Source: Clostridium paridis (GTDB lineage Bacteria > Bacillota > Clostridia > Clostridiales > Clostridiaceae). Taken from it: 64,000 nucleotides of DNA. The notes under the pieces are model-generated. The model did no database searches and was not told the origin of the DNA. It saw only the letters and a program-made list of their open reading frames with translations. Shown one piece after another: positions 1-9,140 of this stretch; position 1 is the first letter of the stretch, and every line of letters starts with the position of its first letter. The translations under genes and the position numbers were made by a program. The stretch lies in the NCBI RefSeq assembly GCF_016765615.1, contig NZ_JAESWA010000019.1:62001-126000 (forward strand), in the 5' to 3' direction.

Positions 1-800
1 TTAAGAATATTACAATAAATGAGTTGAATACAAGACTCAATATAAGTGGGACACAAAATGAACTTAAGGATTTATCGATAACAGTAAATGATATGCTTGA
101 TAGAATTCAAAAATCTTACGAAGTTCAAAATCAATTTGTATCAGATGCATCTCATGAGTTAAGAACCCCTATAGCAGTAATTCAAGGATATGTAAAGTTA
201 CTAGATAGATGGGGAAAAGAGGATCAAAAGGTTCTACAAGAATCTATTGATGCAATTAAATCTGAAGCTGAAAATATGAAGAAGCTAGTTGAGAATCTTT
301 TGTTTTTAGCAAGAGGAGATAAAAATACACAAGAGATAAATTTTGAAATATTTACATTAGAAAATTTAATGGAGGAAATACTAAAGGACACTCAATTAAT
401 TGATAGCAATCACAATATAATTCTAGAAAGAAATGATAGTGTAGAAATTTATGGTGATAGAAAGCTAATTAAGCAAATGCTAAGAATATTCATTGATAAT
501 AGTATAAAGTATACTCCAATTGATGGAACTATAAAGCTAAACTCTTATTTAGAAAAGAAAGAAGTTTTAATAGTAATTGAAGATAATGGAATAGGGATAT
601 CAGAAGAAGATTTACCTAAAATATTCAATAGATTTTATAGAGCAGATGAGTCTAGAACAAGAGAAACAGGAGGAACGGGGCTTGGACTATCCATAGCAAG
701 GTGGATAGTTAAAAGTCATAAGGGACAAATATCAGTTAAGAGTGCTTTAGATAAGGGAACTAAGATAATTATTAGTTTGCCTTTAAATAAAGATGAATAA
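1..800 (+). CDS. Sensor histidine kinase, 5'-truncated by window edge
   Basis: C-terminal part of a membrane sensor kinase. The reading frame is open back to base 3 with no stop, so the gene begins outside the window. The visible part starts in a HAMP-like helix, then a HisKA dimerisation helix with the phospho-acceptor motif SHELRTP, then a HATPase_c domain with an N box (DNSIKYTP), G1 box (EDNGIGI) and G2 box (GGTGLGL). It would autophosphorylate and pass phosphate to a response regulator, probably encoded just upstream. Sensor and membrane segments are not visible, so the signal is unknown. An ABC exporter follows on the same strand after a terminator-like hairpin. Kinase identity is secure. 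Confidence 0.93.
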   Translation, partial: KNITINELNTRLNISGTQNELKDLSITVNDMLDRIQKSYEVQNQFVSDASHELRTPIAVIQGYVKLLDRWGKEDQKVLQESIDAIKSEAENMKKLVENLLFLARGDKNTQEINFEIFTLENLMEEILKDTQLIDSNHNIILERNDSVEIYGDRKLIKQMLRIFIDNSIKYTPIDGTIKLNSYLEKKEVLIVIEDNGIGISEEDLPKIFNRFYRADESRTRETGGTGLGLSIARWIVKSHKGQISVKSALDKGTKIIISLPLNKDE

Positions 801-869
801 AAATTCATTAGAAATTTTTAAATATCCGTAAAGTTTTTGCATAAGTAGTAAATGTAAGATAAAAAAGAG

Positions 870-935
870 TATAATGATTTTAGAATTATAGATAGAGTCA
901 TAGTGGGTATAGTCAATACTCGCTATGACTTTTTT
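870..935 (+). promoter_or_regulatory. Promoter -10 followed by terminator/attenuator hairpin before ABC exporter
   Basis: A perfect TATAAT lies at 870-875 with only a weak -35. About 20 bases on is a 15-bp stem (896-910 with 916-930, two G-T wobbles, 5-base loop) followed at once by TTTTT (931-935). The exporter's ribosome site (936-945) and ATG (953) follow directly. The hairpin can end transcription from the kinase gene. If 870-875 is used, it sits in the exporter leader and would act as an attenuator. Confidence 0.6.
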
Positions 936-952
936 GAGGCGGTGAAACCTAT

Positions 953-2680
953 ATGGATTTTTTAAACAAGTATATTAAAAAATACTGGAGATTATTTCTT
1001 CTTGCAGTTCTTTTCCTTACATTAGAGGCTTTGTGTGATTTATTACAGCCTACAATAATGTCAAGAATAGTAGATATTGGAGTAGCTGAAAAGAATATGG
1101 ACTATGTAATAAAACTAGGAGGTATAATGCTTTTAGTAACATTGGTAGGAGCTATAGCAGCATCAACTAGAAATATAATAGCAACTAATGTTTCTCAAAA
1201 TTTTGGTGCAGAATTAAGACTAGATTTATATAAGAAGATACAAAGCTTTTCTTCCAAAAACATAGATGAATTCGATAGAGCATCTCTGATTACGAGATTG
1301 ACAAATGATGTGAATCAAATCCAAGTTTTTGCTAATGGTCTTATGCGAATTTTTGTTAAGGCTCCTTTATTATGCATAGGAAGTTTATTTATGGTTATAA
1401 GATTAAATTATAGATTAGCTCTAATATTATTAGCTGTAATTCCAGTGGTATTTATTATCATTTCTTTGAACATGAAGATAGGATACCCTTTGTTTAGGAA
1501 AGTGCAAAAAGCTTTAGATAAGGTAAATAGCATAATGAGAGAATATCTGTCAGGAATACGAGTAGTTAAGGCATTTAATAGATTTAGCTATGAAGAAAAT
1601 AGGTTTGGAAATTCAAACGAAGAATTATCAGAAATATCAACGAAAGCAATGAAGAGGATGGCTATATTTTCTCCTGCAATTACTTTTACTGTAAATTTAG
1701 GAATAGTTGCAGTGATATGGTTAGGAGGAGTAAAGGTAAATCAAGGGCAAATGCAGGTAGGCCAAATAATAGCATTTGTAAACTATATGACCCAAATTTT
1801 ATTTTCACTTATGATAATTTCAAATGTATTTAATATGTTAGTAAGAGCAAAAGCCTCGGCAGAGCGTATAGAAGAAGTATTTTCTAAAGAAAATACAATG
1901 ATTATAAAGGGGAAACAAATAAAAGAGTTTGCTTCAAAAGGTAAGATAGATTTTATAAATGTAAGCTTTAGCTATTCAGAGTCTTATGAGGAAAAAGTAC
2001 TTAATAATATATCCTTTAGTTGCTTAGAAGGAGAAACTGTGGGGATAATTGGATCTACTGGTTCAGGCAAAAGTACTCTTGTGAATTTGATTCCTAGGTT
2101 TTACGATGCTATTGATGGTGAAATAAGAGTTGATGATATAGATGTAAAGGAATTAGATACTAAGGTCTTAAGAGAAAAGATAGCTATTGTGCCTCAGAAG
2201 ACAGTTTTATTTACTGGCACAATATCTGAGAATATTAGGTGGGGAAATGAAAAGGCTACTGAAGAGCATATAGAGAAAGTTTCAACTATTGCTAGAATTC
2301 ATGATTTTATTGAGAAATTGCCAGATGGATATGATACTTTGATAGGACAAGGTGGAGTGAATTTTTCAGGTGGCCAGAAACAGAGAATTTCAATTGCTAG
2401 AGCGTTAGTAAAAGATCCGGAATTATTGATTTTAGATGATTGCACAAGTGCACTAGATGTTACGACTGAAGCTGAAATAAGGGAAGAATTAAGAAAATAC
2501 TCAAGTGAGCTTACTACTATAATCATAGCTCAAAGAATTACTTCTGTAATGAATACGGATAGAACAATTGTTTTAGATAAAGGTGAGATTGTAGGAATTG
2601 GAACTCATAAGGAACTTATGAAGGAATGTGAAACTTATCAAGAGATATTTAAGTCGCAAATTGGGAAGGAGGCAATATAA
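953..2680 (+). CDS. Heterodimeric ABC exporter, subunit A (degenerate ATPase site)
   Basis: Membrane-fused ATP-binding cassette half-transporter of 575 aa: six predicted membrane helices (about residues 15-300), then a nucleotide-binding domain. Walker A is GSTGSGKST (about 365) and the signature SGGQ (about 471). After Walker B the motif reads LDDCTSALD (about 491), so Asp replaces the usual catalytic Glu. Such a change marks the degenerate site of heterodimeric exporters of the LmrCD/BmrCD/TM287-288 type. It pairs with the next gene, which begins 2 bases downstream. The substrate is probably a drug or lipid-like compound, inferred only from family. A GAGGCGGTGA ribosome site supports ATG 953. 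Confidence 0.92.
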   Translation: MDFLNKYIKKYWRLFLLAVLFLTLEALCDLLQPTIMSRIVDIGVAEKNMDYVIKLGGIMLLVTLVGAIAASTRNIIATNVSQNFGAELRLDLYKKIQSFSSKNIDEFDRASLITRLTNDVNQIQVFANGLMRIFVKAPLLCIGSLFMVIRLNYRLALILLAVIPVVFIIISLNMKIGYPLFRKVQKALDKVNSIMREYLSGIRVVKAFNRFSYEENRFGNSNEELSEISTKAMKRMAIFSPAITFTVNLGIVAVIWLGGVKVNQGQMQVGQIIAFVNYMTQILFSLMIISNVFNMLVRAKASAERIEEVFSKENTMIIKGKQIKEFASKGKIDFINVSFSYSESYEEKVLNNISFSCLEGETVGIIGSTGSGKSTLVNLIPRFYDAIDGEIRVDDIDVKELDTKVLREKIAIVPQKTVLFTGTISENIRWGNEKATEEHIEKVSTIARIHDFIEKLPDGYDTLIGQGGVNFSGGQKQRISIARALVKDPELLILDDCTSALDVTTEAEIREELRKYSSELTTIIIAQRITSVMNTDRTIVLDKGEIVGIGTHKELMKECETYQEIFKSQIGKEAI

Positions 2681-2682
2681 GA

Positions 2683-4524
2683 ATGAAGGAAGATAATTCA
2701 AATAACGTTACTCCCCCATCATTGATGAGAAGAGGTCCAGGCCAAGGTAATAGAATGGCACCTGTAGTAAAACCAAAGAATTTTAGAGGAACTATGAAAA
2801 GGTTGTGGAACTATTTTGGAAAAGAGAGAAACCTATTGTTAATAACCTTTGTATTTATAATTATTGATGCAGTAATAACACTTTTAGTTCCATATATAAT
2901 TGGAAAGTCCATAGATGCAATGTCTAGTAATAATCATAGAGTGAATTTTTCAATATTAACATACATTATAATAGCCTTATTTGGAGCATATTTTATTGAT
3001 GCGATTCTAAATTTTCTGCAAGGCTGGCTAATGGCAGGTATATCTCAAAGAATAGTAAAAGGGCTTAGAAGAACTTTATTTAGTAAGCTGCAGAAATTAC
3101 CTATAGGTTTTTTTGATACCCATCCTCATGGTGAGGTAATGAGTAGACTAACTAATGATATAGAAAATGTAAGTAGTACCATATCTCAATCAACAACACA
3201 GCTTATGTCTGGGGTGATTACAATATTGGGTTCTTTAATAATGATGCTAGTCCTAAGTCCAATATTAACTTTAGCAAGCATAATAACAGCCCCTTTAGTT
3301 TATTTACTTACAAAGGTAATAGCTAAGAAAACTAAGGTATTATTTAAAGAGCAGCAAGTTCAGTTAGGAAGATTAAATGGATATATTGAGGAGACTATTT
3401 CAGGAATAGATGTAGTAAAAGCTTTTAATCATGAAGATAAGGCTATTGAAGAATTTCAGGAGCTAAATTCAAGTTTATGCACTGTTGGCCTTAAGGCTCA
3501 GATTTGGTCAGGGTTTCTAATGCCTTTAATGAATGTAATTAATAATGTCGGATTTGCAGTGGTAGCTGGTATTGGGGGGTCTTTAGCAGTAAAGAACCTT
3601 ATTACAGTAGGGGTAATAGCTAGCTTTTTAAGTTATTCAAGACAATTTACTAGACCTTTAAATGACTTGGCAAATATTTTTAATACACTACAATCAGCAG
3701 TAGCTGGAGCAGAAAGAGTTTTCGATATTTTGGATGAGGAAGAGGAGCCTTTGGATATAGAAAATGCAATTTCTCTTGAAAATATTAAAGGACATGTAGT
3801 TTTTGAAGATGTATCCTTTGGGTATAGAGCAGACGTTCCTATACTTAAAAACATTAGCTTCGAATCTAAAGAGGGCACAGATACAGCTCTAGTAGGGCCA
3901 ACAGGAGCAGGTAAAACAACAATAGTTAATTTGCTTACTAGGTTTTACGATGTTACCGAGGGCAGAATATTAATTGATGGAAGAGATATAAGAGAATATA
4001 CAAGGGAAAGTCTGAGAAAAGCCTTTGGGGTAGTTCTTCAAGATACTTATCTTTTTTCAGGTACAATAAAGGAAAATATAAAGTATGGAAAACCAGATGC
4101 CTCAAATGAAGAGGTTGAAGCAGCAGCAATTATGGCAAATGCAGATGCTTTTATAAAAAGATTGCCTAATGGATATGATACAATGCTTTGGGAAAGTGGA
4201 GGAAACTTAAGCCAAGGGCAGAGGCAGCTTTTAGCTATAGCAAGAGCTATTTTATCAAAACCAAGTATTTTAATATTGGATGAAGCAACAAGTAGTGTTG
4301 ATACAAGAACAGAACGAAGAATACAAGAAGCCATGTTAAATATGATGAAAGGGCGTACGAGCTTTATAATAGCCCATAGATTAAGCACTATAAGGGATGC
4401 TAACACAATTATGGTTATAGATAATGGGAATATTATTGAAAGTGGAAATCATGATGAGCTTATTAAAAAAGAAGGTGTATATTCTAATATGTACCTTAAC
4501 CAATTTAAAAACATAAGTGAATAG
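2683..4524 (+). CDS. Heterodimeric ABC exporter, subunit B (catalytic ATPase site)
   Basis: Partner half-transporter of 613 aa. It has an N-terminal Arg/Gly/Pro-rich cytoplasmic tail (RRGPGQG), six membrane helices (about 45-330) and a nucleotide-binding domain with Walker A GPTGAGKTT (about 405). The signature is altered (LSQGQ, about 509) but the Walker B region LDEATSSVD (about 531) keeps the catalytic Glu. Combined with subunit A this gives one hydrolytic site (A signature SGGQ, B Walker motifs) and one degenerate site. It starts 2 bases after subunit A stops, with GGAGGC as ribosome site, so the pair is translationally linked. A strong terminator follows. It is paralogous to the gene at 56613. 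Confidence 0.92.
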   Translation: MKEDNSNNVTPPSLMRRGPGQGNRMAPVVKPKNFRGTMKRLWNYFGKERNLLLITFVFIIIDAVITLLVPYIIGKSIDAMSSNNHRVNFSILTYIIIALFGAYFIDAILNFLQGWLMAGISQRIVKGLRRTLFSKLQKLPIGFFDTHPHGEVMSRLTNDIENVSSTISQSTTQLMSGVITILGSLIMMLVLSPILTLASIITAPLVYLLTKVIAKKTKVLFKEQQVQLGRLNGYIEETISGIDVVKAFNHEDKAIEEFQELNSSLCTVGLKAQIWSGFLMPLMNVINNVGFAVVAGIGGSLAVKNLITVGVIASFLSYSRQFTRPLNDLANIFNTLQSAVAGAERVFDILDEEEEPLDIENAISLENIKGHVVFEDVSFGYRADVPILKNISFESKEGTDTALVGPTGAGKTTIVNLLTRFYDVTEGRILIDGRDIREYTRESLRKAFGVVLQDTYLFSGTIKENIKYGKPDASNEEVEAAAIMANADAFIKRLPNGYDTMLWESGGNLSQGQRQLLAIARAILSKPSILILDEATSSVDTRTERRIQEAMLNMMKGRTSFIIAHRLSTIRDANTIMVIDNGNIIESGNHDELIKKEGVYSNMYLNQFKNISE

Positions 4525-4539
4525 AATATTAAGATTAAG

Positions 4540-4570
4540 GGATGGATGATTAAAAAATCCATCCTTTTTT
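4540..4570 (+). terminator. Intrinsic terminator after ABC exporter pair
   Basis: Perfect 8-bp stem GGATGGAT/ATCCATCC (4540-4547, 4557-4564) with a 9-base loop, followed by TTTTTT. Confidence 0.9.
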
Positions 4571-4647
4571 GAAAAATTTCTTTATAATTATTAAATAATA
4601 TGAGATATTAAGAACATAACATTTTAATAAGTAAGTGAGTGGATAAT

Positions 4648-6003
4648 ATGAAAATTAAAAAGAAGCCTTGGCCGTTTTTGTCTCTAATTTTGATAATCTT
4701 TTTAGCTGGTGGTTATTATATTTATAATTTAAATACATATAGGGATAAGAAAGTGGATCCTAAGATTAAAAGAGGGGAATCAGTATCTATATTTGTGACA
4801 TCAGATATACATTACTTACCTGATAGTATAAATGATCATGGGGAAGCTTTTCAAAGATTTGTAAGCTTAGGTGATGGGAAGCAAACAGATTATATTGAAC
4901 AAATTACGGATGCCTTTATAAATGATATTAAAAAAAGTAAACCTCAATTTCTTATAATAAGCGGGGACTTAACAAGTAATGGTGAAAAGGCGAGTCATGA
5001 AGAATTGATTAAGAAGTTACATAAGATAGAGGAACTTGGGACTTCCGTGTATGTAATTCCAGGAAATCATGATATTTTGAATCCTAATGCAAGAAGTTTT
5101 AAGGGAGAAGATCAATATAAGACCGACTATATAACCAATAAAGATTTCCCTATGTTGTATAAGGATTTTGGATATAATGAAGCTGTTTCGAGGGATAAGA
5201 AGACATTAAGCTATTTAGTAGCACCAACAGAAGATACTTGGTTTCTTATGCTGGATACAGCAAAATATATGAATAACATTAAAAATGGATCTCCAGAAGT
5301 AGGGGGACAGATTACTAAAGAAACATTTGAATGGATTAAAAAATGTAGTGATTTAGCAAAAGCTCATAATGCAAAGTTAATAACAGTTATGCATCACAAC
5401 TTAATGGATCACAGTGGAGTGGTGAAAAAAGATTATACGTTAGATAATAGTAAAGATGCTATTGATGAATTTACAAAGGATGGAATAAACTTGGTTTTGA
5501 CAGGGCATATACATATTCAAAATATAAACTCCGCTCAAGATAACAATACCAAGATTTATGATATAGCAACTAGTTCATTGGCGGTATATCCTCAGCAGTA
5601 CGGAATCATAAATTATGATAAGGAAAAGGGATACGATTATAGTACTAAGTCTGTTGATGTTGAAGCTTATGCGAAAGAAAATGGATTAAAAGATAAAAAC
5701 CTAATTAATTTTAAATCTTATTCCGAAGGGTATTTTGGGGATAAAGCATATGATAGGGCATACGAAAATCTAGCTAGTTCAGGACAATATACAGTTGAAG
5801 AAATTAAAGCTATGAGCAACATAATGAGAATAGTAAATCTTAATTATTTTGCAGGAACTGAATATAAGATTGGTGATGAAATAAAAAACACTGAAGGATT
5901 CAAACTTTGGGAAAAGGATATATCTATGTTTCAACGTAATTATATCTTAAGCATAATAAATGGGAAGAAAGAAGATAATACCCATTTGCATATTGAAAAA
6001 TAG
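4648..6003 (+). CDS. Membrane-anchored calcineurin-like metallophosphoesterase
   Basis: Calcineurin-like phosphoesterase with one N-terminal membrane anchor (about residues 8-25), the catalytic part probably outside the cell. Metal-binding motifs appear in order: SDIHYLP, SGDLTSNG, PGNHDILNP, a central HH pair (MHHN) and TGHIHIQ. A C-terminal extension of about 110 residues has no motif I recognise. The phosphoester substrate cannot be told from sequence. I chose ATG 4648. An in-frame GTG nine bases upstream has no ribosome site, while AGTGAGTGG precedes the ATG. Terminators flank the gene on both sides, so it is probably a single-gene unit. Confidence 0.88.
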   Translation: MKIKKKPWPFLSLILIIFLAGGYYIYNLNTYRDKKVDPKIKRGESVSIFVTSDIHYLPDSINDHGEAFQRFVSLGDGKQTDYIEQITDAFINDIKKSKPQFLIISGDLTSNGEKASHEELIKKLHKIEELGTSVYVIPGNHDILNPNARSFKGEDQYKTDYITNKDFPMLYKDFGYNEAVSRDKKTLSYLVAPTEDTWFLMLDTAKYMNNIKNGSPEVGGQITKETFEWIKKCSDLAKAHNAKLITVMHHNLMDHSGVVKKDYTLDNSKDAIDEFTKDGINLVLTGHIHIQNINSAQDNNTKIYDIATSSLAVYPQQYGIINYDKEKGYDYSTKSVDVEAYAKENGLKDKNLINFKSYSEGYFGDKAYDRAYENLASSGQYTVEEIKAMSNIMRIVNLNYFAGTEYKIGDEIKNTEGFKLWEKDISMFQRNYILSIINGKKEDNTHLHIEK

Positions 6004-6009
6004 TTAAAA

Positions 6010-6052
6010 ATACAGAAGTTTTCTTAATGGTAGGAAGCTTCTGTATTTTATT
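6010..6052 (+). terminator. Probable terminator after metallophosphoesterase
   Basis: 9-bp stem ATACAGAAG/CTTCTGTAT (6010-6018, 6038-6046) followed by a short T-rich run. Confidence 0.65.
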
Positions 6053-6165
6053 GCATTATAAAGTGAAATATTAATCACAATGATTGTTGAGAACAATTGG
6101 CAATTGAAGTATAGTAGATAGTAATAGAAATATTTATTATAAGATATTTGAAAGAGGTTAGAATT

Positions 6166-7380
6166 ATGGATAATAATAAGTTGGGGAATGTATCCAGTGA
6201 ATATAAAAGCACAGGAATTTTGGGAGGAATAAGTTTAATGAAAATAGCAGCAATTATTTTTGCTTTAGCATTGTATGTTATCATTAACTACTATATAGGG
6301 TTAAGAGGAATTCAATTGGTACAGCTTTTAAATAAGAGTATAAATACTAAAGTTTTATGGATAATCTTTTGGTTTAGTGCTTTTAGCTATATTTTTAGTA
6401 TGGCACTACCTAAGATTTTACCTAAAACTATTATAGGTGGACTAGATTACATAGGGTCGTATTATATGGCTATAATGATGTATTTACTAATAATTTTACC
6501 TATAGTAGATATTTTAAGAATATTAAATGGTAAACTAGGTATTTTTCAAATAACAGATTTCTTTAAGGCAACTGTAGGTATAATTATAACAATTTTTATT
6601 ATGTTTATTTTGGTTTATGGAACTTGGAATGCAAGTCACACTGTTATAAAAGACTATGAAGTAAACATAAATAAAAATGTAGGAGCTATTAAAGATTTAA
6701 AGATAATTATGGCATCAGATATTCATATCGGAAGTGTTGGATATAAGGATAGGATGGAAAAGTTGGTTGAGATGACCAATAAGGAAAATCCAGATATGGT
6801 CCTACTTGCTGGAGATATAATAAATGATGATATACAACCATATATAGATGAGAATATAAGTGAGTATATGAAAGCAGTAAAATCAAAATATGGAGTTTTT
6901 GCAGTTACTGGAAATCATGAATATATAAGTGGAAAAGCAGATAAACTAGTAGGTTTTTTGGAGGAATCTGGAGTTAAGGTTCTTCAAGATGAATATTTTA
7001 AGGTGGATGATAGCTTCTACGTAGTAGGAAGAAATGATATATCGGGAATGAGCTATTCTGGAATGAAGAGAAAAGATTTATCAGAAATAATGGAGGACGT
7101 AGATAGAAGTAAGCCTATATTTTTAATGGATCATCAACCGAAGAATCTTCAGGAATCAGTTGAAGCAGGAGTGGACTTAGAAGTCTCTGGACATACGCAT
7201 AGAGGACAATTAGCACCTGGAGAGCTAATAACAGGAAAGCTTTTTGAAGTTGACTGGGGTATGCTTAAAAAAGGAAACTTCACTGAAATAGTTTCTTCCG
7301 GTTTTGGGACTTGGGGTCCTCCTATAAGAATAGGGAGTAGATCGGAGTTAGTAAGAATAAAAGTTAAATTAAATGAATAG
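6166..7380 (+). CDS. Polytopic membrane metallophosphoesterase (YkuE-like domain)
   Basis: Protein of 404 aa with four or five N-terminal membrane helices (about residues 20-170) joined to a calcineurin-like phosphoesterase domain. The metal ligands are visible in ASDIHIG, AGDIIND, TGNHEY, DHQP and SGHTHRGQ. The last motif is typical of the YkuE/YaeI group of membrane-associated phosphoesterases. Substrate unknown; cell-envelope lipid phosphates are one possibility, inferred from membrane attachment. ATG 6166 follows an AGAGG ribosome site; the in-frame TTG 18 bases upstream lacks one. The next gene starts 19 bases downstream on the same strand, so these form a short operon. Confidence 0.88.
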   Translation: MDNNKLGNVSSEYKSTGILGGISLMKIAAIIFALALYVIINYYIGLRGIQLVQLLNKSINTKVLWIIFWFSAFSYIFSMALPKILPKTIIGGLDYIGSYYMAIMMYLLIILPIVDILRILNGKLGIFQITDFFKATVGIIITIFIMFILVYGTWNASHTVIKDYEVNINKNVGAIKDLKIIMASDIHIGSVGYKDRMEKLVEMTNKENPDMVLLAGDIINDDIQPYIDENISEYMKAVKSKYGVFAVTGNHEYISGKADKLVGFLEESGVKVLQDEYFKVDDSFYVVGRNDISGMSYSGMKRKDLSEIMEDVDRSKPIFLMDHQPKNLQESVEAGVDLEVSGHTHRGQLAPGELITGKLFEVDWGMLKKGNFTEIVSSGFGTWGPPIRIGSRSELVRIKVKLNE

Positions 7381-7399
7381 ATAGGGGTAGGATGTTATA

Positions 7400-7813
7400 A
7401 TGGCTGGTGTAATAAAATTTTTAATGAACGTAGTTAATAATTTACATGATTTTCTTCAAAAGATATTTAATAAAATGGGAGTGGGACTTAATGATAAGCA
7501 ACTTCACTTTATTATAATTGGATTACTTGGGATATGTATTTTTGCTATTACTCAACTTGCTTTCAAAAAGCTATCTAAGTATAGCATCACAGCTATATCA
7601 TTTATATACACATTTACAGTACTAGTAGTAATAGTATTTGCCATAGAAATTGGTCAAAAGATAACTAAAAGAGGAAACATGGAGTTTGAGGATATAGTTG
7701 CAGGCTTAATGGGGTTTTTGTACCTATTTATTATCTATTTAATTATTAAAATAGGAAAATATTTATGGAATGAATTTTTCTCAAGAAAAAAGAGTAGAAA
7801 AACTAGGAAGTGA
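7400..7813 (+). CDS. VanZ-like membrane protein
   Basis: Small integral membrane protein of 137 aa with three or four hydrophobic helices. It carries the VanZ-family pattern: a DKQLHF motif before the second helix, an AIEIGQ motif in the middle helix and EDIVAG before the last helix. VanZ in glycopeptide-resistance clusters gives low-level teicoplanin resistance, but most genomic VanZ-like proteins have no known role. Gene order suggests cotranscription with the membrane phosphoesterase upstream and the MerR-methyltransferase fusion, whose ATG lies 4 bases after this stop. Confidence 0.8.
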   Translation: MAGVIKFLMNVVNNLHDFLQKIFNKMGVGLNDKQLHFIIIGLLGICIFAITQLAFKKLSKYSITAISFIYTFTVLVVIVFAIEIGQKITKRGNMEFEDIVAGLMGFLYLFIIYLIIKIGKYLWNEFFSRKKSRKTRK

Positions 7814-7817
7814 AGAT

Positions 7818-9035
7818 ATGAAAATAGGTGCCTTTTCTAAGAAAAACAATATTACTTTAGATTCTATAAGACACTATATTAATCTAGGATTGTTGGTACC
7901 AAATAAAAATGGAAAACAATATGATTTTGATGAAAGATGCCAACTAGACATAGAAGAGATAATGAGTTTAAAGGCGTTAGGTTTTAGTTTGAATGAAATC
8001 AAAACAATTTTCTTTTTTAAAAAATTAGCTAGCTTGGTTAAAAATGAAGAAAAGAAATATTATAAAGGTATATTTAAAAGAAAGTATAATGATATTTCAG
8101 CGGAGATAGAAAGGCTTGCAGATATAAGAAATAAGCTTGAAGAAAAGCTAAAGACAATGGAGTTATCAGAAGATGTTGAGCGGAGAAAAATTGGAGTTGA
8201 TATAAGTGTATTAAATTTACTTAGCTGCAGTCTTTGTAACGAAGGACTATCATTAACACAAGGAAGTATAACTGATAATAAAATAATAGATGGAACTTTA
8301 AGTTGCAAATGTGGTAAAAGATATATAATTAGTGAAGGTATTTTAATGGATGAAAATAAGCTTGCTAATAATGAGGATTTTTTTAAAGAAAGTTCAATAA
8401 AGGATTATATATTAGAAACAAGTGAAGAATATTTAGACAACTTATATAAAACAAATGAGTGGTTACATAGAGAACTTGATTTTAATAGTTTTAATAACAA
8501 GGTAATTCTAGAATTGGGAACAGGTTGGGGATATTGTTTAAGGAGTATATATAGCGAACTTCCTGAGTCAAGCACCTATATAGCTGTAGACAGAAATATA
8601 AATTCTCATATCTTTTTAAAATCAATCTTAGAAAACTTGAATTATGAGAGAAATATTTTATTTGTTTGCTGTGATTTCTTAAATATTCCTATTAAAAATA
8701 AGTCTATAGATATAGTGATGGATATTTCAGGAACAAGTAATTTTGGTTTTGAGAATAAGAATTTTCTATTGGATTTAGTAGATAATAAAGTAAAAGAACA
8801 TAGTAAGCTTATAGGAAGTTATATTTTATTTAAAAATTTTGTTGCTGATAGTTTTGTTGACAAAAAATTTAGAATTAATTTTATTCTTGAAGAGGTTAAA
8901 AAGAATTTAAATAAATTAGGTTATAAGTTAGAAACGGAAAGGATTTCTGATTATGTAGAAGAAGGAGGGCCGTTTGAGAATTACTTTAAAAAAGGTGAAA
9001 AGGTGTATACTTATAATTTTTATGGTAAAAGGTAG
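7818..9035 (+). CDS. MerR regulator fused to zinc ribbon and SAM methyltransferase
   Basis: Unusual three-part protein of 406 aa. Residues 1-70 are a MerR winged helix (SIRHYINLGLL, then SLNEIKTI). A Lys/Glu-rich coiled coil follows (about 75-125). Residues about 136-170 hold CSLC and CKCG, a likely zinc ribbon resembling those before some methyltransferases. The C-terminal part is a Rossmann methyltransferase with SAM motif LELGTGWGY (about 231) and a downstream motif VMDISGTSNF. It probably binds DNA and either senses or modifies a small molecule. The ATG follows an AGGAAG ribosome site; the apparent upstream extension overlaps the VanZ-like gene. The next gene is an MFS exporter with a MerR-type promoter. 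Confidence 0.85.
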   Translation: MKIGAFSKKNNITLDSIRHYINLGLLVPNKNGKQYDFDERCQLDIEEIMSLKALGFSLNEIKTIFFFKKLASLVKNEEKKYYKGIFKRKYNDISAEIERLADIRNKLEEKLKTMELSEDVERRKIGVDISVLNLLSCSLCNEGLSLTQGSITDNKIIDGTLSCKCGKRYIISEGILMDENKLANNEDFFKESSIKDYILETSEEYLDNLYKTNEWLHRELDFNSFNNKVILELGTGWGYCLRSIYSELPESSTYIAVDRNINSHIFLKSILENLNYERNILFVCCDFLNIPIKNKSIDIVMDISGTSNFGFENKNFLLDLVDNKVKEHSKLIGSYILFKNFVADSFVDKKFRINFILEEVKKNLNKLGYKLETERISDYVEEGGPFENYFKKGEKVYTYNFYGKR

Positions 9036-9058
9036 GGTTAGCCCCACCTTTTTTTTAT
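9027..9058 (+). terminator. Intrinsic terminator after MerR-methyltransferase gene
   Basis: Hairpin AAAAGGTAGGG-TTA-GCCCCACCTTTT (one internal mismatch), running into eight T residues. Confidence 0.85.
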
Positions 9059-9087
9059 TTTAGTAGAAAAATTTTTAAAAATCCCTG

Positions 9088-9118
9088 TTGAAATGGTCTG
9101 AACACTACAGAGTAAGAT
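9088..9118 (+). promoter_or_regulatory. MerR-type promoter/operator for MFS exporter
   Basis: TTGAAA (9088-9093) and TAAGAT (9113-9118) are separated by 19 bp, the long spacer typical of MerR-activated promoters. A dyad TCTG-N7-CAGA (9097-9111) sits within 1 bp of the spacer centre. It lies between a gene for a MerR-domain protein and an exporter gene. Confidence 0.65.
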
Positions 9119-9140
9119 TAATTTGACAGGGGGGTATTAA

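Noticed and set aside
4639-4650. GTG start for the first metallophosphoesterase
   Set aside because: No ribosome site; ATG 4648 three codons later is better placed.
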